From Mycobacterium sp. 852013-50091_SCH5140682 (GTDB lineage: Bacteria; Actinomycetota; Actinomycetes; Mycobacteriales; Mycobacteriaceae), in NCBI RefSeq assembly GCF_001665685.1, contig NZ_LZTB01000127.1, forward strand, positions 1 through 64,000: a stretch of DNA of 64,000 nt, written 5' to 3'. This document shows, one piece after another, positions 46,445 through 55,651 of the stretch; positions within the stretch are counted from its first letter, which is position 1; each line of letters starts with the position of its first letter. A program made the position numbers and the translations under genes. Below the pieces are notes generated by a model, which worked only from the letters and a program-made list of their open reading frames with translations, searched no databases and had not been told where the DNA came from.

Positions 46445-47065
46445 TCAGACCAGTTCCGGCACCCGCAGGTGGGCGAGCGTCAATTCGAAGTCGCGCTGCT
46501 CGAGAATCTCCGCGTTTGCGTGCTGGCTGCCCATGGCTCTGATCCTCTGTAACGCCGGCTTGTTCTGCTCGAGCGCTTCGGCGCTGTCGAAACTCGCGGC
46601 GGCCACGCCACGACCGGACGCTCGGTCGACAAGCAGGCTGGCACTGGCGAAGCCTTCCAGCTCCTCGAGGGCGGGCAGAATGGTCATCTTGTAGATATCG
46701 ATGCCTCGGTCCAGCTGGGCCGGGTTGGACTTGACCCAGGTGAGTCGGGCCCAGGCGCCCTCACTTGCGCGATGCTCGCGGTGCATGGCGGCGATCTCCC
46801 ATTCGGCGACATGCGAGCTGCCACCGAAGAGTTCGGCAGCTCGGTCACGAATTGGCCGGACGGTCCCCGCGCTCGCGTGCATCGCATCCTCGGATACCCA
46901 GGAGCTGGTGGCGATGCAGCGGCAGGACGTCCGGTCGACCAACAAGGACAGGCCAATGCATCCCTCGATGCGCTTGAGCGCGGGCATCACGCTGTCGCGC
47001 ACGTGGGCAATGCCGACGTCAAGGTTTGAGGGTTGTGCCTGGATTGTGCTACTTCGTGCGTACAT
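46445..47065 (-). CDS. Tandem ABM/EthD-like barrel protein
   Basis: 206 aa made of two repeated units of ~95 residues, each strand-helix-strand with a matching LLVDR(T/A)SxRxxAxxS(W/F)xS core (~41-58 and ~142-158). The repeat suggests a fused dimer of antibiotic-biosynthesis-monooxygenase-like or stress-responsive dimeric barrel domains. No haem or flavin ligand is obvious. Function is unknown. It is followed by the convergent haemophore-like gene. Confidence 0.65.
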   Translation of the reverse strand: MYARSSTIQAQPSNLDVGIAHVRDSVMPALKRIEGCIGLSLLVDRTSCRCIATSSWVSEDAMHASAGTVRPIRDRAAELFGGSSHVAEWEIAAMHREHRASEGAWARLTWVKSNPAQLDRGIDIYKMTILPALEELEGFASASLLVDRASGRGVAAASFDSAEALEQNKPALQRIRAMGSQHANAEILEQRDFELTLAHLRVPELV

Positions 47066-47223
47066 TATCTGCCTCCGTCGATGTGGGGCAGCGTCTCGAC
47101 GGCGCCGCCGGACCAGTCCATCGTCCTACCACCGGCAAGGCCTGGCAATGGCTGGCGGAAACCAGTCCGATTTTGCTTGTGCGTTCGATGAAACCTGCTG
47201 TGCACCTGAATAAGTCACCCGCC

Positions 47224-48096
47224 TCAGCGCCGCACACCGCGCTTGAACCGCCACAGATACCGCGGCAGCCTGCGCAGCGGCACCGCGCGCGGCCAGTCGT
47301 CGGGGCGGAAGAAGGCATCCGAGCCGCCATCAACGAAAACCACACTGCCGCAGAGGAAATCGGCAGAGTCCGAGAGCATGAAGCAGATCCACTCGGCGAG
47401 CTGGCCGGCATCGCCGAAGCCACCGACCGGCAGCGGAAACGCCCGCACCGCCGCACCCTCGCGGCGCTCGGCCAATTGGCCCTGCAGCAGGGGTGTCATG
47501 ACGGCGCCCGGCGCCAGGGCGTTGAGCCGGATACCGGCGCCGGCCCATCCGGGTGTCACCGCGGTGCGGCGCACCCACCGGCTGACCGCGATCTTGGACG
47601 CGGCGTACATGATGGCCGATGAGCCGGGCCCGAGCACGCGCACCGACCGGACAGCCTTGCCGATGTCGCCGGCAAGCAGCGCACGGATGGTGCGACCCGG
47701 CACGGCGGGCGTGGTCGTCGCGGAATTGCTCGCCAGCACCACTACTTTGGCGCGGTCGGCAGTCGCCAGCGCCGCACGCCACGCATCGAGCAGTTCGACG
47801 ACTCCGAGGACGTTGACCTCCGCGATCAGCCGTGTCCGGTCCGCCCCCGACCCCGGGCCGAGACCGGCGGCCAGCACCGCACCGTCGAGGCGTCCATCGC
47901 ACCGCGCGAGCACCCCGTCGGCCGCGGCGCGCCGGCCCAACGGGGTGGACAGGTCGGCGACCACCTCGGCGTCGCGCAGATCCACCCCGACGACCGTATG
48001 GCCTCGGTCGCGCAATCGTTGCGCCGCTTGGTTTCCCATGCCGGATGCCGACCCGGTCACCGCGTATGTGCCGATGATGCTCTCCTGTTCGGTCAT
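47224..48096 (-). CDS. Short-chain dehydrogenase/reductase
   Basis: 290 aa. Rossmann loop VTGSASGMGNQAAQ (13-26) and catalytic Ser in LASNSATT (~123-125) with Tyr164 and Lys168 (MYAASKIAV). The C-terminal FVDGGSDAFF is of the 3-alpha-hydroxysteroid-dehydrogenase-like branch, in which the classical NNAG motif is altered (LAAGLGPG). It is an NAD(P)-dependent oxidoreductase for a hydroxy or keto group, perhaps of a steroid or lipid. It stands alone on the minus strand. Confidence 0.85.
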   Translation of the reverse strand: MTEQESIIGTYAVTGSASGMGNQAAQRLRDRGHTVVGVDLRDAEVVADLSTPLGRRAAADGVLARCDGRLDGAVLAAGLGPGSGADRTRLIAEVNVLGVVELLDAWRAALATADRAKVVVLASNSATTTPAVPGRTIRALLAGDIGKAVRSVRVLGPGSSAIMYAASKIAVSRWVRRTAVTPGWAGAGIRLNALAPGAVMTPLLQGQLAERREGAAVRAFPLPVGGFGDAGQLAEWICFMLSDSADFLCGSVVFVDGGSDAFFRPDDWPRAVPLRRLPRYLWRFKRGVRR

Positions 48097-48346
48097 CGCT
48101 GTCGCATCGCGACGTTTGCATCGTGCCGCACGGATGAATTCTTTGTGATCGACGGGTGAACAGGCGCCTGGGGAACCGCGGCCGAAAAATCCTCAACGGC
48201 GCAGGTAACACCTGATTCGGTGGCGCCGATAGATGCCACGTATCGGCAATTTGGGCGTTTTCGATGAGATGCCGTCCGCGACGAAGCAAAATATGCTCCT
48301 GCGCGGCGGCAGAGCGTCGGGGCGACGAAGGAATTGGAGTCAGCGG
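48097..48346. other. Divergent intergenic region SDR / DUF7159 gene
   Basis: 250 bp with no convincing gene. An open ATG at 48233 runs in frame into the next gene, but its first 38 codons do not look like the family N-terminus, so I treat this as leader. No operator was recognised. Confidence 0.4.
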
Positions 48347-49468
48347 TTGAAGACGGTGCTCGGACTGGCACTGACGTCGACAGACGTCAGCTGGGCCTTG
48401 CTCGCCGGTGACGTGACCGATGACGCCGTCCTCGATGACGACGCATTCGCCGTCGATGAGGGCGATGACCTGGCCGAACGCGGTATCGCCGCAGCCCGCG
48501 GCGCGCAAGCGATCGCGGCCTCCAGCGGCCACGACGTGCGCACAGTCGGCCTGACCTGCGACGACGACACCGCGGCCGAGGCTGACAAGCTGATCGCGGC
48601 GCTGAAGTCTGCGGGGTTCGACGATGTCCGTGTCGTTCCCGCGGCCCTCGTCGCCGATGACGCGTCGTCCGGGGCCCACGGCGCCGCCCGTGCTGTTGTC
48701 ACCGACGCCGTGCCTGCACAGATGACCGAGCCGGCGCCGACACCTCGCCGGCCCGCCAAGTGGGTGTGGATCGGCGGTGCCAGCGCAGCAGCCGTGGTGA
48801 TCGGCGTGGTCGCGGCCGGCGCACTGTTCATGGTGGGTGACACCGAGCCGGCCACCGACGCGGCCGCCCTGACCGCGGCCGGATCCCCGGAAATCGTCAC
48901 CGCCGCGGCTCCGCGCCTGACACCGCCCACGATCGCCGTGCAGGCGCAGGACGTGCAGCCGGCCAGGAAGGTGGCCGCACGAGTGGGCCGTCCCGAGGCT
49001 GAAGCGCCGGTCACCACGTGGACGCCGCCTGTCGAGGAGCCAGCCAAACCGGTGACTCCGGCCGCTCACCCGGCCGTGGTCGCCGCTGCCGCGCCGACGA
49101 CTGCTGCCGCGCCGACGACTGCTGCCGCGCCGACGACTGCTGCCGCGCCGACGACTGCTGCTGCGCCGACCTCGGCGGTGCCCGCCGCCCCGCTCGCCGC
49201 CGAAAACGCACCGGGCGCGGCCACGGCCCACCTGCCGCAGAACCTGCCGGGGCCGATCGCCCCTGGCCCGGCTGACGCCGTGGCGCCTGCGGCTCCCGCA
49301 CAGGCCGCACCGACGACCACCGCCGCGCCGGCCACTGCGGCCCCGTCTGCCACCCAGGCTTCACCTGCGGCGGCAAGTCAGGTACCCACGCCGCAACCAC
49401 CGGCGCCCGCGCAGCCGGCCCCGGCCGCCCCGGTGAACCCGTTCGACATCTTCGCCAGCCTGCCGTAA
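48347..49468 (+). CDS. DUF7159-type mycobacterial membrane protein with Pro/Ala/Thr tail
   Basis: 373 aa from a TTG start at 48347 with GGAG seven bases upstream, because the family N-terminus is (L/M)xTVLGLALTSTDVSWALL. Residues 1-105 form an actin-like-ATPase-style domain (TVGLTCDDDTAAEADKLIAA), 139-163 is one TM helix, and 165-373 is an Ala/Pro/Thr-rich extracellular tail. The tail contains four perfect copies of an 18-bp unit encoding AAPTTA (49,088-49,159). It ends NPFDIFASLP. The role is unknown; cell-envelope location is inferred. Confidence 0.7.
   Translation: MKTVLGLALTSTDVSWALLAGDVTDDAVLDDDAFAVDEGDDLAERGIAAARGAQAIAASSGHDVRTVGLTCDDDTAAEADKLIAALKSAGFDDVRVVPAALVADDASSGAHGAARAVVTDAVPAQMTEPAPTPRRPAKWVWIGGASAAAVVIGVVAAGALFMVGDTEPATDAAALTAAGSPEIVTAAAPRLTPPTIAVQAQDVQPARKVAARVGRPEAEAPVTTWTPPVEEPAKPVTPAAHPAVVAAAAPTTAAAPTTAAAPTTAAAPTTAAAPTSAVPAAPLAAENAPGAATAHLPQNLPGPIAPGPADAVAPAAPAQAAPTTTAAPATAAPSATQASPAAASQVPTPQPPAPAQPAPAAPVNPFDIFASLP
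49088..49159 (+). repeat. 18-bp tandem repeat x4 inside the DUF7159 gene
   Basis: Four identical head-to-tail copies of GCCGCGCCGACGACTGCT, then a degenerate partial unit. The unit is a multiple of three, so copy-number change alters protein length by six residues (AAPTTA) without a frameshift. It is a candidate VNTR. Confidence 0.9.
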
Positions 49469-49474
49469 CGGTCG

Positions 49475-49807
49475 CTAGCGCATCGTCGCGAGGTTGTTCC
49501 AGAAGTTCTTCAGGCTCTCGGTGCCGCCGAACAGCGTCGTGAAGTTGGTGGAGTCGACCAGCACGATGTCGCCCGCCGCGGTGAACGGATGCGGCCGGGT
49601 GGGGTCGACGAGTTGGCGTCCCAGCACCCGCAGCGCGTCGCTTTCGGGCGCGGTGAGCTCGTAGTCCGGTAGATGCGGGTGGAAGTTGAACGTGGTGACG
49701 TTGGCCAGCAAGCGGGGTGCGTCCAGGTCATGGTTGCCCGTCAGCGGGGCGATCTCGGTGGTACCCGGCACGACGGCAGGCCGCAGACCCCACTGTGCGC
49801 CGGTCAT
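49475..49807 (-). CDS. Hypothetical protein downstream of the broken Dyp peroxidase
   Basis: 110 aa. The ATG at 49807 overlaps the original stop of the peroxidase gene as ATGA, so it was coupled to it. The sequence MTGAQWGLRPAVVPGTTEIA then HDLDAPRLLANVTTFNFHPH has no recognised motif, and it ends ESLKNFWNNLATMR. It may be an accessory of the peroxidase operon. The ribosome site may still function although the upstream gene is broken. Confidence 0.55.
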   Translation of the reverse strand: MTGAQWGLRPAVVPGTTEIAPLTGNHDLDAPRLLANVTTFNFHPHLPDYELTAPESDALRVLGRQLVDPTRPHPFTAAGDIVLVDSTNFTTLFGGTESLKNFWNNLATMR

Positions 49808-50649
49808 GACGACTCCTGAAGTGAAGCGAGGTAATGCAGGGCCCGCAGCCCCGGCAGGAATAAGCACGCGCCACCCCGCAGCCTGGTGAACGCGGGAATT
49901 CCCTTGTACACCTTGCGAATCGGCCGCGGGGGAGGGTGAAGTCGAGCGTTCCGTCCTGGGTGCCGCAGATCGGATCATCCGTCGCCGGTTCATGTTGTGC
50001 GCGGTGTCACGGGGATTGAGCCTGCGGGCGTGTGAGCCCAGTGGGCAGGCGTAGCCGAACGGATCCATCTCCTTGTAGCCGAAGTCGTTGTTGCGCATGG
50101 GGTCTGCGCCCAACTCGGGGTCATCGTGGTGGGGGGTCAGCACCAGTGGGGCACCGCTGCGCCACCGGCCCATGAACTTCGCGGCCAGCAGATCCGCACC
50201 CTCGGGGCTCTGTGAGTGATCCCGGAGATACTCGCGGAACAGCGCGACGTAGTCTTCCAGCCGCCGGTAGGCCAGGTAGCTACCGTTGCGCGACAGTTCG
50301 GACGGTTGCGGCAGCAGCGTGACGGGGCCGTCCTCGTCGGGGTAGCCCAGGATGAACTCCCCGGGCTCCAAAGAGCGCCGGTATCGCCGAGAATGCTTGC
50401 GCGCGCGGCCATTCCCTCGCGGAAGGCGTCGGGAAAGCTGGCCAGCGCGTCCTCGGGCATCCTGAGCGCCCGCAGGCCCGTCCAGGTGAACGCGAGGGTG
50501 ACCCAGCGATCCGACGAGTCCATCGTGGCCTGGACCATACCGTCGAGGATGGAGCCGTCGGGTGCGAACACCGCCGACATCGCCGTGGCATCGCCGGCGT
50601 TGAAGCCGTCCAGGTAGGCCTGGACGGCGTTCAGTGGCGTATCGGTCAT
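49804..50649 (-). pseudogene. Degraded SnoaL / Dyp-type peroxidase fusion
   Basis: The frame opens with a SnoaL-like N-terminus (MTDTPLNAVQAYLDGFNAGD, 50,649-50,536), then abruptly becomes Dyp-peroxidase (VTLAFTWTGLRALRMPEDAL). At ~50,373 the frame shifts and ~100+ codons of the middle, including the distal GxxDG motif, are missing. The C-terminal part resumes with EFILGYPDEDGPV, then GSHARRLNPRD, whose His is the likely haem ligand. At ~49,970 a second deletion joins NRRRMIR to GTQDGTLDF, and another shift leads to RPIRKVYKGIPAF and the stop at 49,804. At least three lesions make it non-functional. It is coupled to the upstream 186-aa gene by ATGA. Confidence 0.8.
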
Positions 50650-51206
50650 TGCATCTGATCGAGCATGTCGGAGAACGCCGCCTTGAGCCGTAGCGCCTTC
50701 TTGATCTCGTCGGCGGTGACGTAGGGGTACTCGCCGTACTCGAGAAAACTCGGTACCTGATGCTCCCGAACGAATTTCACGAATGCCGCCGGGTTCTCCT
50801 TCCAATCCTCGGGGAAGCCCTCCAAGTTGGTGAATACGGTCGTGATACCGGTGGCGCTGAACAGGGCGACGGCATCCTCGGTGTATTTGTCGAAGTCGGT
50901 GTCGAAGATGCCCTGGTACTGGAAATGCAATCCTGAGCCCACGTCGAATAATTGCCATCGCAAATAGTGCAGGCGCAATGGAGCCAATACCTCTGGGCTG
51001 CCGGCGACGGCGTCCTCGATCTGTTTGCCGTAGGCTCGGACCGCCTCCTCACGCCCTTCTTTGACCTTGGCGATGATGGAAAACCCGTAGCAGGCGGGCG
51101 TTTTCGGGTAGAGCGGCCCGTAGCGGCCGCGCTGCAGCTCGAAGTACCCCTCTTTGGGGATGGCCATTGCGGCCGGCCTGCTCCAGTCTTGTTCTTTGTC
51201 CGTCAT
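50646..51206 (-). CDS. Hypothetical protein of the Dyp-peroxidase operon
   Basis: 186 aa from ATG 51206 (MTDKEQDWSRPA). Contains PLYPKTPACYGFSIIAKVKEGRE, then HYLRWQLFDVGSGLHFQYQG and FLEYGEYPYVTADEIKKALR. It looks like a two-domain barrel-type protein often found beside Dyp peroxidases in actinobacteria; this link is inference from context. It is intact, unlike its neighbour. The stop overlaps the next start as ATGA. Confidence 0.65.
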   Translation of the reverse strand: MTDKEQDWSRPAAMAIPKEGYFELQRGRYGPLYPKTPACYGFSIIAKVKEGREEAVRAYGKQIEDAVAGSPEVLAPLRLHYLRWQLFDVGSGLHFQYQGIFDTDFDKYTEDAVALFSATGITTVFTNLEGFPEDWKENPAAFVKFVREHQVPSFLEYGEYPYVTADEIKKALRLKAAFSDMLDQMQ

Positions 51207-51384
51207 ATTCGACCTCCTGTCCGTGTCATCGATTATCGCGACCGTCAAATTGACAATTGTCGGCATTCTGCAAAACGCGTCGAAAACTGTTGGACATCGC
51301 GTATTGTCAAGCGGTGTCGGGGCCGTTCGAGGGGTTGGCCGCGTCGTCCATGTGAGCGCACGCGCGCGGCGGGATGGGGCGCTG

Positions 51385-52368
51385 ATGACCATCGTTGGAG
51401 TCTCACGGCGATGGATGGTCGCGATACTGGCGGCCCTGTTATCGCTCGCCGCGCCGGGCCTCTCTGGCACCGCCGGTTCCCCACTGGCACGGGCATATTC
51501 GAATGCCCCGAGCGAAATCCTGGTGGTGCCGTCCGCGGTGATGGCCCGTGACGTGCGGGTCCAGTTTCTCGACGGCGGACGGGGGTCGCACGCGCTGTAC
51601 CTCCTCGACAGCATGGAGGCCGGCGACGACCGCAACGGCTGGGACATCAACACCGCCGCGTTCGACTGGTACCAGGGCACCGGAATATCGGTGGTGATGC
51701 CGGTCGGCGGCAAATCGAGCTTCTACAGCGACTGGTATGCCCCTGCGGTGGGCAACGGGGGCACCTACACCTACAAGTGGGAGACGTTCCTCACCGAGGA
51801 ACTGCCTGCCTGGCTGAGTGCCAACCGAGATGTCGCATCGTCAGGCAACGCGGTGGTCGGTCTGTCGATGGGCGGCTCCTCGGCCCTGGTGCTGGCCGCC
51901 TATCACCCCCAGCAGTTCATCTACGTGGGCTCGCTGTCGGGCTTTCTGAACCTCTCAGCGGCCGACTGGCCCGCCAAGGTGCGGATCGCCATGATGTGGA
52001 ACGGCGGATTCAACCCCGATGCCATGTGGGGGCCGCCCGGTGACCCCGCCTGGGCCCGTAACGACCCCACGGTCAACGTCGGGCGCCTGGTCGCCAACAA
52101 CACCCGCATCTGGATCTATTGCGGCAACGGCACCGCGCGCGACCCGTCGCTCGCCAGCCCGGACGCGCCCATCGGTGGGCTGGGTTTCCTCGAAGGCTTC
52201 GCGATCGACTCCAACCACGCATTCACCGACGCCTACATCGCCGCCGGTGGGCACAACGGCGTGTTCAACTTTCCCGACGGCATCCACAGCTGGGGTTACT
52301 GGGGTCAGGAACTGCAGCGCATGAAGCCCGATCTGCTCACGACGCTGGGGGCGGCGTCGCAGCGTTGA
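51385..52368 (+). CDS. Antigen-85-like secreted esterase/mycolyltransferase
   Basis: 327 aa. Signal peptide ending near AYSNAPS (~37-43). The alpha/beta-hydrolase core is close to Ag85: NGWDINTAAFDWYQGTGISV, PVGGKSSFYSDWY, KWETFLTEELPAWLSANRDV. Nucleophile Ser161 is in GLSMGGSS, Glu270 in FLEGF and His301 in GIHSWGYW, so the triad is complete. Unlike FbpA-C, the loop between the Trp-Tyr and Tyr-Lys-Trp segments has no Cys pair (YAPAVGNGGTYTYKW). It is probably a mycolyltransferase paralogue or a related esterase acting in the cell wall. Its 3' end overlaps that of the convergent CoA ligase by 32 nt. Confidence 0.88.
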   Translation: MTIVGVSRRWMVAILAALLSLAAPGLSGTAGSPLARAYSNAPSEILVVPSAVMARDVRVQFLDGGRGSHALYLLDSMEAGDDRNGWDINTAAFDWYQGTGISVVMPVGGKSSFYSDWYAPAVGNGGTYTYKWETFLTEELPAWLSANRDVASSGNAVVGLSMGGSSALVLAAYHPQQFIYVGSLSGFLNLSAADWPAKVRIAMMWNGGFNPDAMWGPPGDPAWARNDPTVNVGRLVANNTRIWIYCGNGTARDPSLASPDAPIGGLGFLEGFAIDSNHAFTDAYIAAGGHNGVFNFPDGIHSWGYWGQELQRMKPDLLTTLGAASQR

Positions 52369-53869
52369 CGTCACCGCGTCCCAGGGCCGACCGTGCGTAG
52401 TCGCGCACCCGCGCCTTGGCCACCTTGCCGTTACCGGTCAGCGGCAGCTCTTCGACGAAGAGCACCTCCCGAGGTCGCTTGAAACCCGCGATGGCCGAAC
52501 GGACATGAGCGATGAGATCGGCCGCGGTCGGCTGCTGACCGGCCGCTGGGACCACCACCGCGCAGACCGCCTCGCCCCAATACTCGTCTGGCACCCCGAC
52601 CACGGCCACCATGTCCACGTCGGGATGCAGCGACAGCACGTTTTCCACTTCGCGCGACGACACGTTCTCCCCACCGGTGACGATGATGTCCTTGAGCCGG
52701 TCCACCACATAGAGCCGGCCGTCGTCGTCCATCCGCCCCACGTCGCCCGTCGCCAGCCATCCGTCGGAGGTGGTACCGACGCCGTCCGGCCAGTACCCGG
52801 GGGTGACCTGATCGCCGCGGATCATGATCTCGCCGACGCCCGACGGTGGCAGCCGGTTTCCGGTCTGATCGACTATGGCCACCTCAACCTCGCGGTGCGG
52901 ATAGCCGGCGCTGGTCAGGATCGCGGCATCGCCCGCAGCCCCGGCCCGGTGCTCTGCCGGCCCGAGAAACGTGACGTTTCCGCCGGTTTCGGTCATGCCG
53001 TAACCCTGGTGGAAGTCCACGCCGAGGGTGTCGATGGCCCGGTGCAGCAAGTCCGGCGGCATGGCGGCCGAGCCGTAGGCCACCGAGCGCAGTGTCGGAA
53101 GCGACCGGCCCGAGCGCTCAAGGTAGCCCAGCAGCGCATGCAGCATGGTCGGGGCCAGCGAACACGACCGCACTTCGTGCCTGGCGACCAGGTCGGCGAA
53201 CGTCTCCGGGCGGAACTGGGCGGTGAGCACCACCGTCGACCCGGTGGAGTGGTGCACAAGCATGTTGTAACCGGCGATGTGGCACATCGGGAAGGGCAGC
53301 AGATAGACCCCGCCGGATTCGACCGACCGCCCCTGCACCGTGCCCCTGACCGCGGCCAAGAGCGAACGATGGCTGTGGACAACGCCTTTCGGCACGCCGG
53401 TCGAACCACTGGTGAACAGCAACCACGCAGCGTCTTCGGGTTGGGCCACGTCGACGACGTGCGGGGCGCCGCTGAGGCTGGCCTGCCAGTCGGCCGAGTC
53501 GAACGCGACGATGTGCTCGGCGGCCGCGGCGGGCAGCGCCGCCAGATAGCGGCGGTCGCCGAACAGTACGGTGGGCCGGGTAAGGGCCAGGTGAGCGGCC
53601 TGCTCTGCGGCGGCGAGTCGCTGGTTGATCATCGTGAGCACCCGCCCGCTGCGCGGCACCCCGTAATACAGCGCCGCGTAAGCGGTGCTGTTGTCGGCGA
53701 CGACGGCAATGCGGTCGCCCGGGGCGGTCCGTGCGGTGACCCAGGCTGCAACACAACGGATTTGACGTTCGAACTCGGCGAACGTGGTCATGGTTCCGTC
53801 GTCGCTGATCAGCGCGGGGCGATCCGGCGTCGGCGCCTGCGAAATAAGCTCGTGCAGTACCGATGTCAT
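52337..53869 (-). CDS. Acyl-CoA synthetase (AMP-forming)
   Basis: 510 aa. Phosphate-binding motif LLFTSGSTGVPKGVVHSH, GYGMTETGG, then GWLATGDVGRMDDDGRLYVV and VDRLKDIIVTGGENVSSREV. The C-terminal catalytic Lys is in LPLTGNGKVAKARV. It activates a carboxylic acid to its CoA thioester via an acyl-adenylate. The acid type is unknown. It starts 9 bp after the stop of the FadD19-like gene, forming a two-gene CoA-ligase operon. The 3' end overlaps the Ag85-like gene on the other strand. Confidence 0.92.
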   Translation of the reverse strand: MTSVLHELISQAPTPDRPALISDDGTMTTFAEFERQIRCVAAWVTARTAPGDRIAVVADNSTAYAALYYGVPRSGRVLTMINQRLAAAEQAAHLALTRPTVLFGDRRYLAALPAAAAEHIVAFDSADWQASLSGAPHVVDVAQPEDAAWLLFTSGSTGVPKGVVHSHRSLLAAVRGTVQGRSVESGGVYLLPFPMCHIAGYNMLVHHSTGSTVVLTAQFRPETFADLVARHEVRSCSLAPTMLHALLGYLERSGRSLPTLRSVAYGSAAMPPDLLHRAIDTLGVDFHQGYGMTETGGNVTFLGPAEHRAGAAGDAAILTSAGYPHREVEVAIVDQTGNRLPPSGVGEIMIRGDQVTPGYWPDGVGTTSDGWLATGDVGRMDDDGRLYVVDRLKDIIVTGGENVSSREVENVLSLHPDVDMVAVVGVPDEYWGEAVCAVVVPAAGQQPTAADLIAHVRSAIAGFKRPREVLFVEELPLTGNGKVAKARVRDYARSALGRGDVNAATPPPAS

Positions 53870-53878
53870 CGCGATGGT

Positions 53879-55546
53879 TTAGGCGTCAACCGAATCGTTC
53901 TCGGTAGCAACAGCTTTGGCCCAGCGATAGTCGGCCTTGCCGGCGGGGGAGCGGACGATCTGCGCCGACCGGACGAACGCCTTGGGGATCTTGTACCGCG
54001 CGATCGAGCGCTCACAGGCGGCGGCCAGTTCATCGTCGGTCGCCGTGGCGCCCTCGGCGAATTGGACGACGGCCACCACCTCATTGCCCCAGCGTTCGGA
54101 CGGGCGGCCGACCACCACCACGTCGTAGACGGCGGGGTGCGCCGCGACGGCCCGTTCGACCTCTTCGGCGAAGATCTTCTCCCCACCGGAGTTGATGGTC
54201 ACCGAGTCACGGCCCAGCAGCTGAATCCGACCGTCAGCCAACACGTTTGCCCGATCGCCCGGCACCGACCAACGCACGCCTGCGACGGTCGGGAAGGTGC
54301 GTGCAGTTTTCTCCGCGTCGCCGAGATAGCCCAGCGGAATCAGGTCGCGCCGGGCCAGCCAACCGCCGCCCTCGCCGGGGCTGAGCACCCGGGACAGGTC
54401 CTCGGCGATCACCGCCGTGTCGGACTGCGGATTGAACGTCGCCACCTCGGTATCCGCGCCCGCGGTCGCATAGGTGCTCATCTGTGCGCCGGACTCGGAC
54501 GCACCCACCGCGTCGAGCAGCATCAGGTGCGGCAGTGCGGCCAGGATGCGCGCCCGGACCGTCGGGGACAGCGGCGCGCCACCGTTGGTGATCGTCATCA
54601 GGCCCGAAAGGTCGTAGTCGCCGGTCTCGATCTCGTCCACCAACGGCCGCGCGATGGCATCGCCCACCACCGGAATGCCAAGCACCCGTTCGCGTTCCGC
54701 GAGGCGCAGGACCGCGTCGGGACGCATCCGCACGACGTCGTCGGGGATCACCAGACGTCCGCCCATGGTGACGGTGTTGTAGGCCGCCCATTGCGCGGCT
54801 CCGTGCATGAACGGCGGAATCATCAACAGCGACATCCCGCCCGCGGCGGTTCGGGCACGCTCCGCGAGCTCGTCGTACGACGCGATAGCGGTGTCACTGC
54901 CGAACGGCCGGCCACCCATCGAGGACAGGAAGATGTCGTGCTGGCGCCACAGCACACCCTTCGGCATGCCCGTCGTGCCTCCGGTGTAGAGGATGTACAG
55001 GTCCTCGCCTGAGGGCTCGGGCATCCCGGCATCGGGGACGGGGGTGGTCAGTGCCGTCTCGTAGTCGACGGCGCCCGGCAGCAGTGCGTTGCCGGAGTCG
55101 TCGGCCACCTGGATGAGCACCCGCAGGTTCGGCAGCCGGTCGCGGATCGCCGCGACGCGCGGCGCGAACTCGGCGTTGTAGGCCAGCGCCGAGGCGTTCG
55201 AGTCGGTGAGCAGATAGAGCAGCTCCTCCTCGACGTAGCGGTAGCTGACGTTGAACGGGGCCACCCGCGCCCGGTAGCTGCCGATCATGGCCTCGAGGTA
55301 CTCGTTGCCGTTGCGCAGGTAGATCCCGAGGTGGTCCTGGCCCGACTCGTGACCCGCGAGGGCGTCGCGGTCGGTGTGCACCCCGAAACCGGCCGAGACC
55401 AGGTAGTGCGCGAAGCCGTCGACCCGCGCGTCGAACTCGGCATAGCTCAACCGGCGGTCCCGCCACACCAGAAAGGGTTGCTCGGGGATGGCTCGGGCCA
55501 CCGAGGAAAAGACTGTCGACAGGTTGAACAACACGTCACCGCTCAT
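53879..55546 (-). CDS. Acyl-CoA synthetase, FadD19-like
   Basis: 555 aa. Adenylate-forming enzyme with YTGGTTGMPKGVLWRQHDIF, then MIPPFMHGAAQWAAYNTVTM, GASESGAQM and the C-terminal SPAGKADYRWAK. The sequence Trp-Arg-Gln-His after the P-loop and the length near 550 are features of FadD19-type ligases, which in mycobacteria and rhodococci activate the C26/C24 side chain of cholesterol and related sterols. The steroid role is inference; no other sterol genes are in the window. It is first in the operon. Confidence 0.85.
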   Translation of the reverse strand: MSGDVLFNLSTVFSSVARAIPEQPFLVWRDRRLSYAEFDARVDGFAHYLVSAGFGVHTDRDALAGHESGQDHLGIYLRNGNEYLEAMIGSYRARVAPFNVSYRYVEEELLYLLTDSNASALAYNAEFAPRVAAIRDRLPNLRVLIQVADDSGNALLPGAVDYETALTTPVPDAGMPEPSGEDLYILYTGGTTGMPKGVLWRQHDIFLSSMGGRPFGSDTAIASYDELAERARTAAGGMSLLMIPPFMHGAAQWAAYNTVTMGGRLVIPDDVVRMRPDAVLRLAERERVLGIPVVGDAIARPLVDEIETGDYDLSGLMTITNGGAPLSPTVRARILAALPHLMLLDAVGASESGAQMSTYATAGADTEVATFNPQSDTAVIAEDLSRVLSPGEGGGWLARRDLIPLGYLGDAEKTARTFPTVAGVRWSVPGDRANVLADGRIQLLGRDSVTINSGGEKIFAEEVERAVAAHPAVYDVVVVGRPSERWGNEVVAVVQFAEGATATDDELAAACERSIARYKIPKAFVRSAQIVRSPAGKADYRWAKAVATENDSVDA

Positions 55547-55651
55547 GGCACTCCTGTGTGCGCGGACTCAAAGGCCACTCGACCATACATCGATCACACC
55601 ACTGTATGGCCGAGTGGTCCGGGTCACGTGTGCAGCGCCGGCGTTACGTAC

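Noticed and set aside
49804..50649. Programmed frameshifting in the Dyp gene
   Set aside because: Whole segments are missing at the junctions, not just one base, so recoding cannot restore the protein.
52505..55012. Very long open frame on the plus strand opposite the two CoA-ligase genes
   Set aside because: It is the complement of well-recognised enzymes; high GC content removes stops, and the sequence is His/Arg/Gly-rich without a fold.
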